Assembly (NCBI GenBank): GCA_008508345.1
Contig: QNGE01001222.1
Span: forward strand, 1 to 64,000
DNA: 64,000 nucleotides
Direction of reading: 5' to 3'
Source: Paragonimus westermani
Lineage: Eukaryota; Platyhelminthes; Trematoda; Plagiorchiida; Troglotrematidae
Part shown: one piece after another, positions 49,301 through 62,989 of the stretch
How the letters are laid out: each line of letters starts with the position of its first letter
Numbering within the stretch: the stretch's first letter is position 1
The notes under the pieces: generated by a model
What the model was told of the DNA's origin: nothing
Database searches by the model: none
What the model saw: only the letters and a program-made list of their open reading frames with translations
Position numbers and translations under genes: made by a program

Positions 49301-50525
49301 CTCAACAGGCCACGAGTGAGAGACGAAGGGGTTGACTAAGTGACCGGCCACTCTTCGGTAAGAAAATCGGACGACAGGATGATCATCGTAATAACCAGAT
49401 TACAGTTTTAAATAGAAGACATACGTTAGACTCACTCATCAAAATTATCTACTGTAGAAAACAAGTCCACTTGGAGGTAAAAACTGACTATCTCTAGCCC
49501 CGACAACTAAACTCATGTCTTAGTAACCAAACAGGATTCAGTTTACGCGACTTGGCAGGTGGCTATAAACACAGCCAGGTAGAATCTCGTCCGGATGATT
49601 TTCAACTGATGAAACAGAAGAGTGCCTACTTTCATGTATGCACTTGAGCATGCGAATCGTTTCATAGTCCGAACTTCGTTGTTAATCAGCGCAGAATGGT
49701 TGCGAGTAATCGGATACATAAGATCGACTCTGAGCACAGAGGTTATCGATTGCTGGCTTTAGTTATCAGTGTTTACAACACGTACGCTGTCATGCAACAG
49801 TCGGTGTTACAAGTGAGCCAGATATGGTTAGGTTGCCCACATCATAACACTAACAGTCGTAGAAACAGAAGATCAAATCTAACTTCACGAGTGGCTTCGT
49901 TACAACTGAACTAGCGGTTTGATAATGTTTAACTGGTGCAAAACAGAAACAAAATTGGTTGCACCTGATTGTTGGCACAGAGCGAGCAACGGGCAGACAG
50001 TAGATACAGTACCGGTTGTAGACAGTTTTTGTGATGCTCCGACAAGGCGAACGTCTGCGCTTCAAAAAGCGAAGGTGCTACGGCTAATGGTTTTTTATGG
50101 TTACGGTTAACAGTCTGTTCATGAGGTAAGACAAGGCCGGATCCAGAATGTTTGAAAATATGTATTCAAATAGGGGTTAAGCGATTTTCTGCCAGACAGA
50201 TTGGAACTTAATATATTTTGGTGTGGAACATGAACATTAAGATGTATGTACAGCAAAACAATTGAGCTCGTGAGCATACACACATAAACATACAAACAAG
50301 GTGGGTAAGGTAAGGTGGATGAGCGTTACATGCTGGTGGAAAATAAAGGCAAACAGGTTCCCTACTTTGCGTTACACAAAATTACAAGCTAAGGTGTGCA
50401 AGCGCCAAGGTGATGACGAGACTGTGGGTGGAAAGGGGCTTGCGTAGGGAACATCAGCCTGTAACATTTGTGGAAAGACTGGGAACGAGTGGAGTGAGTG
50501 ATGGGGTGGTAACTACATGGGACGT
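46381..50525. other. No recognisable gene or element
   Basis: Chance ORFs only on both strands. The part nearest 50,525 should contain the 3' UTR of the inhibitor-2 gene, but no AATAAA on the minus strand was found close by. Confidence 0.4.
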
Positions 50526-50852
50526 TCAACGCGATTTACCGGCAGGAGGGCCACGAGCCGGAGAATGTGGAGAACGAGTACGAATATGGATGTCGGACTG
50601 CTGACTGGCAGGAGAACCTGGTGAAACTGGCATACGAGACATGGCTGCGTTGATGCGTGCGTTCTCTAGTGCTTCAGCTGCGGCTCGTTCTAACTCTGCG
50701 TCGTCACTGGATTCATCTTGCGCGGTTAGCCGTTCGCGTGCCATTTTGGCCGCTAGAAATTCGTTATAATGCTGTTTGCGTTTTTCACGAAATTTGCGTT
50801 GATGCTCAAGTTCCAAAGGATCCACTTGATCCAGTTCTCTGGCAGCGCGCGG
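50526..50852 (-). CDS. PPP1R2: Terminal coding exon of a protein phosphatase 1 inhibitor-2 homologue
   Basis: The 108-residue open segment ends in TGA at 50,526 and begins after a splice-acceptor-like sequence on the minus strand, a pyrimidine tract then CAATTGTTAAG at 50,853. It contains KFREKRKQHYNEFLAAKMAR, matching the conserved KRKxHYNE helix of inhibitor-2, the part that lies over the protein phosphatase 1 active site. An acidic stretch follows (QDESSDDAELERAAAEALE), as in other inhibitor-2 proteins. The C-terminal tail rich in Ser/Pro (SPGSPAS, RSPHSPARG) offers proline-directed phosphorylation sites. The protein is a cytosolic and nuclear PP1 regulator. The KGILK and RVxF-like docking regions should be in upstream exons at higher coordinates, which I could not identify; introns may be long or the 5' end may lie outside the window. 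The exon starts in phase 0. Confidence 0.8.
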   Translation of the reverse strand, partial: PRAARELDQVDPLELEHQRKFREKRKQHYNEFLAAKMARERLTAQDESSDDAELERAAAEALENARINAAMSRMPVSPGSPASQQSDIHIRTRSPHSPARGPPAGKSR

Positions 50853-50899
50853 CTTAACAATTGAGAAAAGAATCCACGGGTAAAGAAAAGGTAATAGAA

Positions 50900-50995
50900 T
50901 TGTTGAACCAATGAATGGGTTCAGAATAACACAACGTTACGAGCAGGCAGTAGTACTCAACGTTTCAACCAACTCAGGTGGCCTTACTCAGGAAC
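50900..50995 (+). repeat. Dispersed repeat R1, copy 4
   Basis: AGAATAACACAACGTTACGA, then CTCAACGTTTCAACCAACTC and GGCCTTACTCAGGAAC. It lies in what would be the intron immediately upstream of the inhibitor-2 exon, in opposite orientation to that gene. Confidence 0.7.
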
Positions 50996-53380
50996 ATATA
51001 CATACGCAGTACATCTTGGTAAGATGTGGTGGCGTGTAACAGCTTTACTTATTTTGGACGTGTTCGCCATTGTCTAGGAGATGGAGCACGGTGAAGCCTA
51101 CTACTGGGGAGCCGTCCCCTCGATTAATTTCGTTCATAATCCTTTAATGTCGTGGTACAATCTCTTTACTTCAGGCACACTGGGTATGAAGTATTGCTTA
51201 GAAAAAACAGCACACAATTAACCAACCTAATAAGCAGCAACGAGAAGTAAACTGTTTATTTCTATTACGTGGTAAAACAAACATGTACATGACAACACTG
51301 ATACTGCCCTAATTCACCACAACTCCCGTGTAACTCAGACAGCTTTGATTAAGCTGGTGGAGCGAAATTCGCTATGGAAAGTGGATTGATCTCTTAAAAT
51401 GATACACAGTATGAGGTAGACAACAGCCTGTGCCTGAGCTCACTCTGATGATGGCACGTTAAAGCTAGTGAACGAAAGTTTACATGAACGACCACTTGGA
51501 GGAAGTGACGCACACACGAATAGCAGTCGTGGTTCAAACGCCGGAATGGTGCTTGTCAACCTGGGTCAGGAAGCTGTTTGTCAGGAGCTGTTTGACGAAG
51601 GGAAGAGTGTAATCTGCATCCCTGCATTGTGTCCCAGCAAGATAGCAGAAATGGGTCTACTGTAGCGAACATTTGCTCATCTAATGAATATCCTAGGTGG
51701 TAACAGCACATGCACAATCGGTCATGTACTGTGGGATCGTCATTTGAGCGACAGACCTGATATGTGAAGGAACGTCAAGGATAACGATCTGAACACTTCC
51801 TCCATAATCGATTTCGTTTTCCAGGACACCGCTTACGTCCGATCTGCAAAGCCAAATTTTCGGGTTCGGCTAGGTAGGGTAGCGGTGTCCAAACAATGAT
51901 TTTGTGCCAAAGCATGAAACAATATGATGTATCTTCACTCTCTTAAACACCTCCGCCCACCGTTAAGGACCGGTTGGAAATTACGCCCGTGTACAGAAAT
52001 TATTGCATTCCGAAGACCACCACGCGTTATTCTTGTGTACATTGCAATTACAATATAAAAGGGACTGCCATGATTTTAGAACAGCCCTACAGCATTATCG
52101 AGGAATGATCGAACAAGGTTAGTATGCCCCAGCAGGCCAAATCGTCTGAGAGGGGTCACACATACATACTGTAGGGAAGTCGAACAGCACGAAAGATCCA
52201 CAATAAAAAAGCCTGATAATCAGTCATCACTCAGAAAGACGCTGAAAACAGGATGGCACTGGTTTACACAAAATGCTTATTCGTCGACAGGCTAACCATC
52301 AAAAGGATGCCCCTTGGTTCAGTGGCATTACGACGCTGGTCACAATAACCGGGAAACAACTGTGATCTTCACCCGACCATACCTTTAAACTTGTGTCTTA
52401 ATTTAAACAGTAACATTCGTGTGCGAACCACTCGATCAGGTTAGCCTCGTAGGCATCCCAATGTTCAGCATTTCAGTTTAGACAAAACAGGGTTTCGTAA
52501 TCTTAGTCCCGTACTTATATATATATATATGTCTTTGAAAACATTTCCATTTTAAGTTTGCATGATATTTAATTAGCAGTAACAACCAATGATGTATTGA
52601 TATCAGTGATTAGGACAAAAGACACGAAGAGAACTGCGGATGAACAATTGATGACTCTGACCACCACAAGCTAAATATCATGTACATTTGAAAGAACATG
52701 CGATGTATATCTGCTATCCACGAGACAGCTCAGGGCATTCGGGACGTCGAAAATTGCGGCTGTCCGAAGTGATCAAAATTGAGACTCAGTGAAATGTTTG
52801 CTTCTGTTGGTATCGGTATCCAAATGACCAGAAAATCACTCAACGGGTAGTACGAATTGCCAGTTACTCACACATTACGAATGCACAACGATCACTGTTC
52901 ATAGACAAATTTACTTCACACCTTGTATCTTCATCAGAAATAACTTTCCCAATCATCCTGGATAGTTCACATTAGCAACGAAAAGGAGTAGAAACTTGCG
53001 AGGGTTATCTCGCTACTTCGACAAACAAATGAATCCACAAGCACGTAACACAAGGAACGACATTAATACAAATGGTCAAAATCGAAAATCAGTCAATACG
53101 GGTGGTGCAAAGGATTGACTATGTCAAACAATTTGCAGTCGTTGAACTTATGTCGGTGACACCATAACATTAGTCCAATTGCGTGAAAAGCAATTTGCAC
53201 TGCTGGAGCGTCCAGATCTCAAACTGGGGGGGTCAAAAGAAAAGGCTTGCAAAACGAATCTACTCTTTCGGGCAAAAATTACCGTAACAGTGAATAAATA
53301 ACGATGTTTAGGAGTATCATATCCCAAAGCTAACTTCGATTTCAAAATCCTTTAGATGAGACCCAACTGTGAAAAGTTAG
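50996..53380. other. No recognisable gene; likely intronic
   Basis: No exon-like segment is supported. A (TA)n tract sits at 52,516-52,530. If the inhibitor-2 gene extends rightwards, this is intron. Confidence 0.4.
52516..52530. repeat. (TA)n microsatellite
   Basis: Uninterrupted alternating TA, 15 bp. Confidence 0.85.
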
Positions 53381-53460
53381 GGTTTCGGCTGGATTCGAAC
53401 CAGCGACAGACACAGCATACCTCAACGCGGCAAGCGCTCTACCAGCTGAGCTGCAAAGCC
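53381..53460 (-). tRNA. tRNA-like sequence (degenerate tRNA or SINE head)
   Basis: The minus strand starts GGCTTTGCAGCTCAGCTGGT and continues AGAGCG, a good A box. The D stem is GCTC/GAGC. Near the 3' end GCTGGTTCGAATCCAGC forms a perfect 5-bp T arm and an excellent B box. The acceptor arms GGCTTTG and CGAAACC pair with one mismatch and one G-T. A TTTT run follows within about 10 bases and could terminate RNA polymerase III. The middle does not fold cleanly: the best anticodon arm gives loop GCGTTGA (nominal GTT, Asn) with C instead of T before the anticodon, and the variable region is long. A pseudogene or the head of a tRNA-derived SINE is more likely than a working tRNA. Confidence 0.6.
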
Positions 53461-54404
53461 ACACTACTCATCAGTAATTCAAAATGTTCGGTTATCAAGT
53501 GCCCATCTTCGTGCTCTATGCTGTAAATAATTTTGCACAGTACTGATCAGCTTTTTAGTCCACATTCTACACAGTACAGACAACACGGTAAGAAAAAGCT
53601 AGGGAAACCACAAACACCAATTGAACCGACATCTTGAAAAAGAAATATTAGACTAAACCGGCTAATGATGCATATAAATTATGACCTGGAAGGAAGCGCA
53701 GATGACAGAAAACAGTATAAACAGGGGGCATGCAATACATCGGCAAACAATCAAGTAAGGCCTGAGATGAAGCTCAGCCATAGCGCACCGTCCATTAGAG
53801 TCTGCGGCGAGACTTGCAATCATTGCCTACGCTTGTGGGGTAGGTTAACGAAAACTAGCAATATTGGACTATTCCTAACAATACTGTATGTGATTATGTA
53901 ACAGACAAGCACAAGTTGTTGTGAGGCATCAGAATTATAAGCGAAAACTGATCACAATCTCTGATTTTTTTCTGGGGATGTACCCGTGATCGTAAACAAT
54001 CCGCAAATGATAACTGCTCTGCATGGCCCTGTTGGGACATCTTTAGAAAGTATCCTCCAACAGCAACGCTAGGTCTGTTTGCCTGTATGCCTAGCGGGAA
54101 AACATACCCTATTTGTCCAAGGCTACTTTCAAACCTTCCTTTTGAAACCGGGAAACGAACTGCAGCCTCGGATTATTAGGACTAAAACCAAACAATGCGA
54201 GAGTATTCCGGTAATGTTACAGCAGAAAGTCAACTGAGGTTCTCAAGTACTTAAATGATGTGACAAAATACAACATCCCATTAACAGGGGATATTATATA
54301 GGTTGCACAAATCAATTACAGAGTATGTACTTGAAGGGAACCAGTTGGTTAACATATGAGTAGAAACGAATGGAGATAGATCACATCTGTTAATGTGATT
54401 CCCA
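53461..54404. other. No recognisable gene or element
   Basis: Short ORFs only. If the tRNA-like block is a SINE head, its body would lie on the other side, below 53,381. Confidence 0.4.
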
Positions 54405-54580
54405 TTACAACACTCCTGAGGAAGGCCACTCGAGGTGGTTGAGACGCAGAGTATTACACCTTGATCGTAACGTTGTGTTATTCTCAACCCATTTACCAAT
54501 AGCATGTTGAACACGACGCCCAAACTGTTTGAATTCATTCACACTAAATTTGGTAGGGATATCTTACAACAGATTAATGG
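54405..54580 (-). repeat. Dispersed repeat R1, copy 2 (long form)
   Basis: The reverse complement aligns with 5,641-5,820 along its whole length. It starts at the GTTGTAAGATATCC.. and CCAAATTTAGT stretch and goes through GAGAATAACACAACGTTACG to GGCCTTCCTCAGGAGTGTTG. Both long copies keep an open frame over this length on both strands. Confidence 0.8.
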
Positions 54581-54755
54581 GTTTCACGATGAAAACCTGA
54601 TTGCCATCAAAATATTTTTGAATGAAACTTACTTCTTTCTCCTAAGCGAATAAGCACAACTCAACACAGACTTTTATACAAGGGAGTGGAGAGACATGAT
54701 CTGCACGAGATTTACAGAGGAAGCTTTAATAAAACTGAAACGGAAACCAAACTGG

Positions 54756-54785
54756 TATATATATATACATATATATATATATATA
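54756..54785. repeat. (TA)n microsatellite with one interruption
   Basis: About 30 bp of alternating TA broken once by a C. Confidence 0.9.
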
Positions 54786-57700
54786 AACGATGTGGTTTCG
54801 GTATAGCAAGATAATAGAATATAATTATATACATGTATGAATCGGCAGTAAGCACACAAAAATTCTCAAAAGCGGAATTTTTAAATGCATAGTAGAAAAA
54901 AGATGTACCTTCGCATCAGTTTCCGATGCACATCGGATAACAATATGCAACATAGTTCTGGCACACGAAGGAAGCCACCAATCATCACTACGTCGTGAAG
55001 ACCTGTCACGCTGTCTCAGTGATATAACAGTATGAACAACCTAAGATTCTGTTGGCAAGTTGGGAAACAGGTCCCGACCTACTCATGAAAAAAGTGTGCA
55101 GAAATGGACATTCTATCAGCGAATACAGGTAAACTCGAACAGTAAACCGAGTGTATCGGAAGGGGCTGAATCAGCGTTCGTTCAATCACAGTACACGAAC
55201 CAAAAGAAAAAACCCAATCCTGGTAAACAGTAGCTCATTCCACGTGGGGGCGCTTAGACGAGAGTGAATGAAAACGTGATGTATGAAAGCAAACAGTTGC
55301 CTCGTGGAATGCAGATAGCTGTTTCAGAAGACCATGAAATCTGCGTAACTTTGAACCTACAGTAAGTGATTTGATTTTCATCTCTATTCCAGAAGTCCAA
55401 GTAGTGAACTACTAACATTTGTGGGCAAAGTATTCAAACGAAGAGAAATGAAAAACGTGAGAACATACACCAAAATGAATGTGGTGCCGACCAAATTCAG
55501 TGGATGCATAAACTGACTGGTAAACTGACATAAAATTCGACTTTGCTGTTCGTCCATCGTTTCTCTGAGAGAATCTATTGGCTGGAATTCGGAAATGGTA
55601 GGCCATTAAAGCAATGGAAAACGATTTATTTGCAACAAACACATATAAGGAGTAGTAACATCAATCCCTCCAGATAAATAACCACTGCCCACTACAGACC
55701 GCTGAGAAATATCTCCTATTTGAATGTGACTGATGATTTAGACTGACGGGAATTCATGTGGAGTAATGGCGCTTCACTATAATAATGATTATAATAACCG
55801 TAGCAGCAGCATCGGTAGCAATATATTAGTGGCAGATTCACATACGAAAACAAGAAATTTAACTTTTAGTTAGAAATTAAAGGGAGGAATAAGAACCCTG
55901 TCCATGAGGGCACTGGATTTAGACTAACATTCAGCATCAAGGTGTATACACTACGCAGACAACTAAACGAGTTGCAAGTGGGAGAAAGTCATCTGTAATA
56001 CGACTTCCTAGGAACTTCCACTGTCCCACTTAGTTAACCGTTCTCATTACACAGATAACAGCAAAACAATGGCGATATTCACAGCACCAAACCCGATTAT
56101 CCACCACCCATCCTAATGCCGTCTACCATAGGTCAACAACGCAGAGGAGCCCAATCTATAGGTCAAGGGTGCATCACACTAATCGTCTGATACATTAATG
56201 AAAGTCGTCCTTAGTACACGACCCTACCATCTAAAGCTAGAAATCCTCGAGGACTGAGTGAATGAATCAGTCCCTCCCTTACCAACGAATGTCAGCTTCC
56301 AAATTTCATTGTCAGTTACTCGTCAATGCCATATGAAGCGCGTGAATGAACGCAAACATCGACGGTTAAATATGTGAAGACAGTGTAGGTTCTCAAACCT
56401 GAATGACCACTTTCGTAGCCCTGAATTAGTACCAAATTCACAGCCGCCACCAATTAACAACATTTCAGCCCCACAGAGGATCGGAATTAGTCCACACCAT
56501 TTCATCATTTGAAGTGCGGAGTTTTACTTCGGTTTCTGCGCCCCAATCGTCCCTGGTGTAACCCTCTGAGCGCATTGATCACATTGATCAATAGCCATCC
56601 AAACTTCCCCACCTAAGACTAAGTAGACGTAATCACAGCATGCTTGGAGAGGCATCTCAAACTTTGAATCTGTAACGGACAACCCAAAATTCTTAGAGAA
56701 GCCAGATAAAGTGCCTAACGTTACATTTGCCTCCTGGAAACTGTCAAGTCAAAACGCATTTGTTGACAGCAGTGTTAAAATCCGTCAGCGGTAATCTGTA
56801 GGTGCTACAGACAAAAATTGAACAAAGTGGTGGTAGTGAACGCACGGTCTGGTTCGCCGCGACACCTAACATGAGTTGAAGTACGGATCCAGAAATTTGA
56901 CGGACTGCTTACGTTCATGCGGCGTAAACACGCCCGCACGGTTCTACGGGCGTGAATCGACCAACCAGGACAAAGTGACAGACCGGTGAGACAAACGATG
57001 AATGACAATCGGTACGATGCTTCCGAACCTGCGGAGGGTGACAATGTGACCTATATATCCTTACCATGAACAAAACAGTCTGAATCTCCCTGACGCATTT
57101 ATCCAGAACCGCAGTGACTCAATATGGAACAAGGGACGTCAAGACACCAATTGTAAGTCGATTTGAGTTCATTCATTCTTGAGTATAACAAGCAACACCG
57201 AGTAGACTCCGTTCGGACCAAAAAACCACCTTATAGAAATGTGGTGATACCGGGACAGAGGCGGAAAGCTAAACAGCCCCAGAGGCTCTCCGCAAACCCA
57301 TAAAATCTTCTTGATTTAAGATGCATAAGCATCTCATCTGCACCCATGTTAGTTCATTTAGTAAATGAACGTCTAAGGCAAGTGGTACAGAATAGACCAA
57401 GGAATTCATTAACAGTCCCCAGATGAAAAACCGTGCCCAGTTAATTTTCATTCTCAGTTAACCAAGCTTGTCCCTATCCTTTCTTAGACTCTTATAGATA
57501 TCTCTTTCGCCTAGGTGAGTTAGTGTCTAACAACCATGAAGAACTTTAGGAAGTGCATTCCTTTTGCGCTCACGAGCTTTCGTACTGCAGATTAGAGGAT
57601 CTGCTGACTGAGGCGTCTACGGGATTTAGGTCCAGCAGTAGTTGAGGATGTGCAAGTCAACAAATAGTAAACCAACGACCGAGTAAGGTTGAAAAATATG

Positions 57701-60700
57701 CACTACCGCGCACATGGTCAACTTTTATGTAGATAATCACTACGATCAAGAGGATCTATCCACCAAACCAAGAATGAAACGGCAATGCATGTTCAGAATT
57801 CAGACGTGTTAAAAGAAAAGTGACACACGGAACCACGCCACCAATATCTAAGAGATCTGGCCTGTCTGAAACCAGGTATGAATGAAGAGTAACAAGCAGA
57901 GTGATGAGACATACAATGAGTAAAAATAATGTGAGGCGAAAACCGAATGTACTTATGGTGGAAATCTCGATTCAACGATTATCCAAACTCCGAGACAACA
58001 GAAGATCTGACAAACGGCCAATCCAAATATCGCGTTAAAGATACAACATCAGGATTGGACGAACGGTCTCAGTGTTGTGCCTTCCGTTATTCGCCAATTC
58101 ATCTGTTCCGTACTCCACCAATTAACATACGGTTTATGATGTTGCATGTGCTGAGATCAGCCAATAACAGGCTGTGATTTCTTTAATACTGTTGTACATC
58201 TATAAATTCGGCGTCTCAATTCATGAATAACAATTGTTTACTGCTACCAGTACCAGGTCTTCTCCTTATTACTTACGTGGGAGGTTTCAATTCAGGTACG
58301 ATCCATAGGGTTATTCGAAGTCCCTAATTCTGTGTATCACAGTACTCTATGTAGTTGCAAGTGTTGCTGACGATTTTCCGTCCGGCGAGATGCTAGCCCA
58401 AATTTGCCACCTACGGAAGACATTACTCATTCAGTCGAACTAGCCATCTGATTATGTAAGAGCTACATTCAAACCTAAGAACTACACCCCAGTCAACACG
58501 CTCCGTGACTGAATTGTCAGTACAGTGAAAAGAATGAATGAATAAATAATAGGGCTTCGGATGCTTAGGGTCTACCCTAACAGGGCCCGTCAAGTGGGCA
58601 ACAAAGAGTCTACTGCAACTAGGGAACTGGCATATCAGTGAGATCACAGCTGTTACGTTGATGATTACAAATACTCGTATGACCAACGGAGCCATCCGAG
58701 GTGTACAATGAACATCAACTGGGCCACGCAAAAGCAGTCAGTATAATACGCTGGCCAGCATTTTTGAACACAGTCGCCGAAAAACAGCATGTCGACTTTA
58801 GATGAGCTCCGCGTTTAAAAGAGAGGCTTGTCGACCTACCCGTTTTGAGTATGAGTCTTGAAGGCATTGATATTACCCACTGCTTGGGATCTACGCAGTG
58901 GAAGGTATTGAGTGAGAATAACCGGAATAACGCTAGCAATATCGGCTACATCTCCAGAGATCTGTGGAAAGATAGTTTAGGATGGAAATAACGAGGACCT
59001 AAAAGTCAAGTTGTAAAGGGCAATGAGGGAAACATAAGAAAAACGAAGTTTCGCCCACACACCCCTCTGGATATAGCTGACTGAGCAACTTGCTTTATCT
59101 TGCGCTTAAGATGACACCAAAAGTCAATTGTATGGTCTCAGACACGGGCAAACAGAATGATTAGGGTTACCAACCAACGCAAGCAGCCCAAACACATCAA
59201 CCACACGGCAGTGGGTAGGCGGTAGATGACTAGAACTGGTACCGTTTGTTCGGATGAATGAACTGGCACAGTCCAACACAGTTGTACTCCAGCGCGTATC
59301 TTAGACCACTCGGGATATGTGCCTAATGGGTTGCCTACCCGATTCGAGTTTTCTTGCCCACCCAAATAGCTGGTTAGAAACGGTTATCGAGATGGCAACG
59401 TGCTGTAGTCAATCACGTGCTTGTATCCGTTTCACCACTTGCGAACCTTTTCTTGGTGATTTTTATTCTACGTTACTGTAAAGGTGAGTGGCGGCTTGAG
59501 CCAGAGTATCCTGCGATTAGGATCCCGTCAGCTGGTAGCGAATGGGCAGATGAATTATTAACTACAGTAAGAAAACCTGTGAACACGAGGACTATTACAG
59601 ACTCAGTTCGGCTGACAAAGACGTGCCCGCTAGCACATTCCAGTGGCGATAGGTGTACTGACGACTCAATTAAGGCTACACTGCCTTCTCTGGACAATAG
59701 CGGTATGAGGTCGCTTTGACCGAAAGCTCTGTTTGAAAGTCCATGCAACTGCGAACCAGGGTTTGCGTGAACACGAAAATGCAAAGGTAGAACTTTAGGA
59801 GGTACTAAAGACAAGCCATCAGAGGCGTTACGTGTCACACACACCATAAGCGCAACCACCATTCCATCGAAAAACTCAATTTTTTTATCTCAAATCGTAG
59901 TGACTAAACATAAACCATGCAATGGGGCTTACATTGGTAACGATGAGGTCCTGGTGCTAACCCGGGGAAAACCTGTAAGCAAATCCATTGAAATAAAAGT
60001 AGAGTTCTACAAACCTTCCGACGAAAATACCTCTCAAGTAATCAGAGAACTCCGCACACGGTTTTAAGCACACTTCTACCCAACTGGTTGAAACACAGGA
60101 AAGCCAGTATACCAGAAGGACAATTCAATTGCTAACCCCGTGTCGCCCATTACATTTGTTGCGTGCGCATTACATCGACCCCTTAGTTAAACAACTTAGT
60201 GCCTCCCGGCGAACTGAGAGGTATTACCATATTTTCTTTTGTAAGTAAGTACCGTAACCAGTGGGGCGTGCTTTTCTACCCGTGATGACAGCCTTAACAA
60301 CACACCCATATCGTTCGGTTTCTCCACAGCTTTTATTGACATACCCAAGGCGTTAGAATAAATACAAGACCAAAAGACGTGAACTATTCAGGTGCTTGTA
60401 ACACCTGAGCTTCCAATACGCACCGTCGCGTAGGCCTGTTGAAATGAGCTTTCCAATCTTACCGTCAGCTCCGTCAAAGTGACCCGCCTTGATAGGTTCG
60501 ATTTATCACAACAGAACGACATAGCTAATAAATGCACGGTTCTAACTATCAATTTAATGGCACCAGTGGGAAGTTTCGCAAGCGTCAATGACGACGAGAG
60601 AGAAACTAGGTTTTGAGCTCCGTAGATAAATAAACTGAAAGGCAACATCGATCAACTGATACCAGTGTCATACTACAGTGAACATGAAAGCAGCATAGCA

Positions 60701-62989
60701 TTGCTCAGTGACAAGAATAGTAAATTCGCGCCGATTAAAGTCGGGAAGTTATTTGTGCGACGACCTAGTTGCAGAAATTGCACGCCTACTGCTAATTATA
60801 TTCGTCACCTAAGACTGGTTTCCCGATGAAGTAAAGACCTCCATTTGTCAACTCATGGGGTTCCGATAGTGCACAAAGTTTCCTACACAACATGTATCAC
60901 ATTATTGAAGACAAACACATCTATTGGCTCCCGACGAACCTTTAAAAAGGGTGACAGTTTTGTTGAAATAACATGCCCATTCAGCGCTTCCCGGAGTTCA
61001 CTTGGATAAACGTTAATATTGAATTAGCAGTACAGAATTCATGACTAGCACAGTTGACTGTCCTTTCTTGTCCATAAGAGCCTCATCTAGTCTTCACAGA
61101 AAGTCAAACAGGCAAGTATCCGGTAACTTTCGACGGCTGTATCTATCCCACTGCACTCATCACTGGCATTCAGTTCTCGAGTCGGCGTTTTGATATTTGA
61201 CGTGATTTCACGACTGCAGATCCAACGTTTTTGATATTCATTATATCTCCTACTGTGCCTTATCGTGGACCCACTACAAAGGTGAAGTAGCCATGACAGC
61301 CAAGGCTAATGAGTTACATAAATAATGTAAGGCAACTCAATGCACAACTGCATAAGTACGGTCGTGTGCATATCACCCACGCATCTGTACGAGCAGAAGT
61401 AGAGAGTGCTGAATAATATTTAACCCAGCTGGCACATTCAACGGAAGAAGTGCATCACAATGCCATATCGAAGTAGAAAAAGAGCTTCACAAGTATTCGG
61501 CGAATGGCAAGAGTTTGTGTGGACTGTGTGGTAGGAGACAACTTAGCTTTTCGAAAGCTCATATTGTTCACCTGACTCTATACAGCTATTGAACAGTCGA
61601 TGATTTCCATAAATGTCCATAAACAAGGCTGTGTAACTAGGAAGCGTCAGTTCACTACACGAATTACAAGTGGAGCGCCGTAACACATACTTTCTATCAT
61701 CTTAATTCCACATAAGACGGAAGGGTAACTATTGCATTTTGTGGGACGCACGCAATGCGGAACTCATGATCATGGATAAGCGATGCAATGTTCGTAGTGA
61801 CAGTCTGAAAACGTCCTTAGATTACGGAACTGATGTGATCTTGTATGGGAATCAAATCAACTAGACACAAGCAACTGATTATGGACAATGTACAGGATGT
61901 GAATGATTTACGACCAATATTCAATGAGCGTGAGGGGTGGAGCTTTACTCCCACTTTAATCAAACCCTTGCGGTTTTGGGCAACCTCGCTCACAAAGATG
62001 CTTCACTCAAACTTAAAGGAAGCATTAATATAAACGCAGTTAGAACAGTTTTACTTCACAAATGTGGACCGTAATTGCCAAAGAATGAAGGTGACACAGC
62101 GACATCTGATCACCGCCAGTTAAATCTGAATATGACCATGGGATGGCACGAACAGTCTAGCAACGAACAGGTCAAGAAGCAGGGTTTTCACAATGAGCAG
62201 CAGATAACTTTGCACAAAAAGAACACAGAAGTACACAAGTTTACACAAGTTATGTTGAGCAAGTTTATGCGATTATTTTTTCTGAGAATCCAGCTTACGA
62301 TGACTTGGAAAAACGAAATAAAGGCAACTACCATAAGATTACCAGCAGCAGTTCGTGTCTGAGATCCGGGCTAGGGTTTTGTGACTTACTTGGTCCCTGA
62401 GTGGGTCGTCACGAAAATTGGCAGTAAATCTAGTTGTGGTATAATCGCAGCAGCAATTTCGCCTAAATGTTTGTGAAGACAAGATAATCAGTGAAGCTGA
62501 GCGGCGGAAGGTGAAAGCTCTGGCGTGAAAGCAATCCTAAAGTTACTCCCAACTCTGTTTACAGGATGCATGCATCCTGGTGGGCGCTCGGGTTAACCCA
62601 TGTAAACTCGTGAACTGAGTCCCATCCACTCCCGAACTTCTGTCTTTGAATTGCGGCTTTTCAGGGTCGTCAGTTAAATAATTACCAACCACTGAGGTAC
62701 TGCTCTCGAAGACGATCCTTGGACCTTTGAAATGTGCAATGTTCTCGCGTTCTTCATCGAAAACAGCAATAATTGTCATCGGTGATCGCCACAATTTTCG
62801 TCAGAGACAGCAATGTCAGTGGTTCTTATTAATGTTTAGCCATCATTTAAGCATGAAAAAAGTGCGAGTCCAGCGTGGGAATAGAAAACACGGGAAGGGG
62901 ACCTAATCACAAAAAACAGCCATGCATATATTTAAATATTCAACACCAAGATGCCTGCATCTTACAAACAAACAACTAAGGTGTATGTG
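54786..62989. other. No recognisable gene or element
   Basis: Many short ORFs occur, some overlapping on opposite strands (for example 59,417-59,862), but none has a domain or exon boundaries that I can defend. The 83-codon minus-strand ORF at 62,543-62,794 lies just beyond the 3' end of the following element and is unassigned. Upstream exons of the inhibitor-2 gene could be hidden here. Confidence 0.35.

Noticed and set aside
46660..53340. Upstream exons of the inhibitor-2 gene between 50.9 and 53.3 kb
   Set aside because: No segment resembling the KGILK or WDE.N regions was recognised in the minus-strand frames.
54674..54859. Minus-strand ORF over the (TA)n tract
   Set aside because: The Tyr/Ile-rich protein is produced by reading the microsatellite.
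59417..59862. Overlapping open frames on both strands, one with a hydrophobic start
   Set aside because: Neither strand is favoured, no domain is recognised, and ORFs of 100-130 codons are expected by chance in 64 kb.
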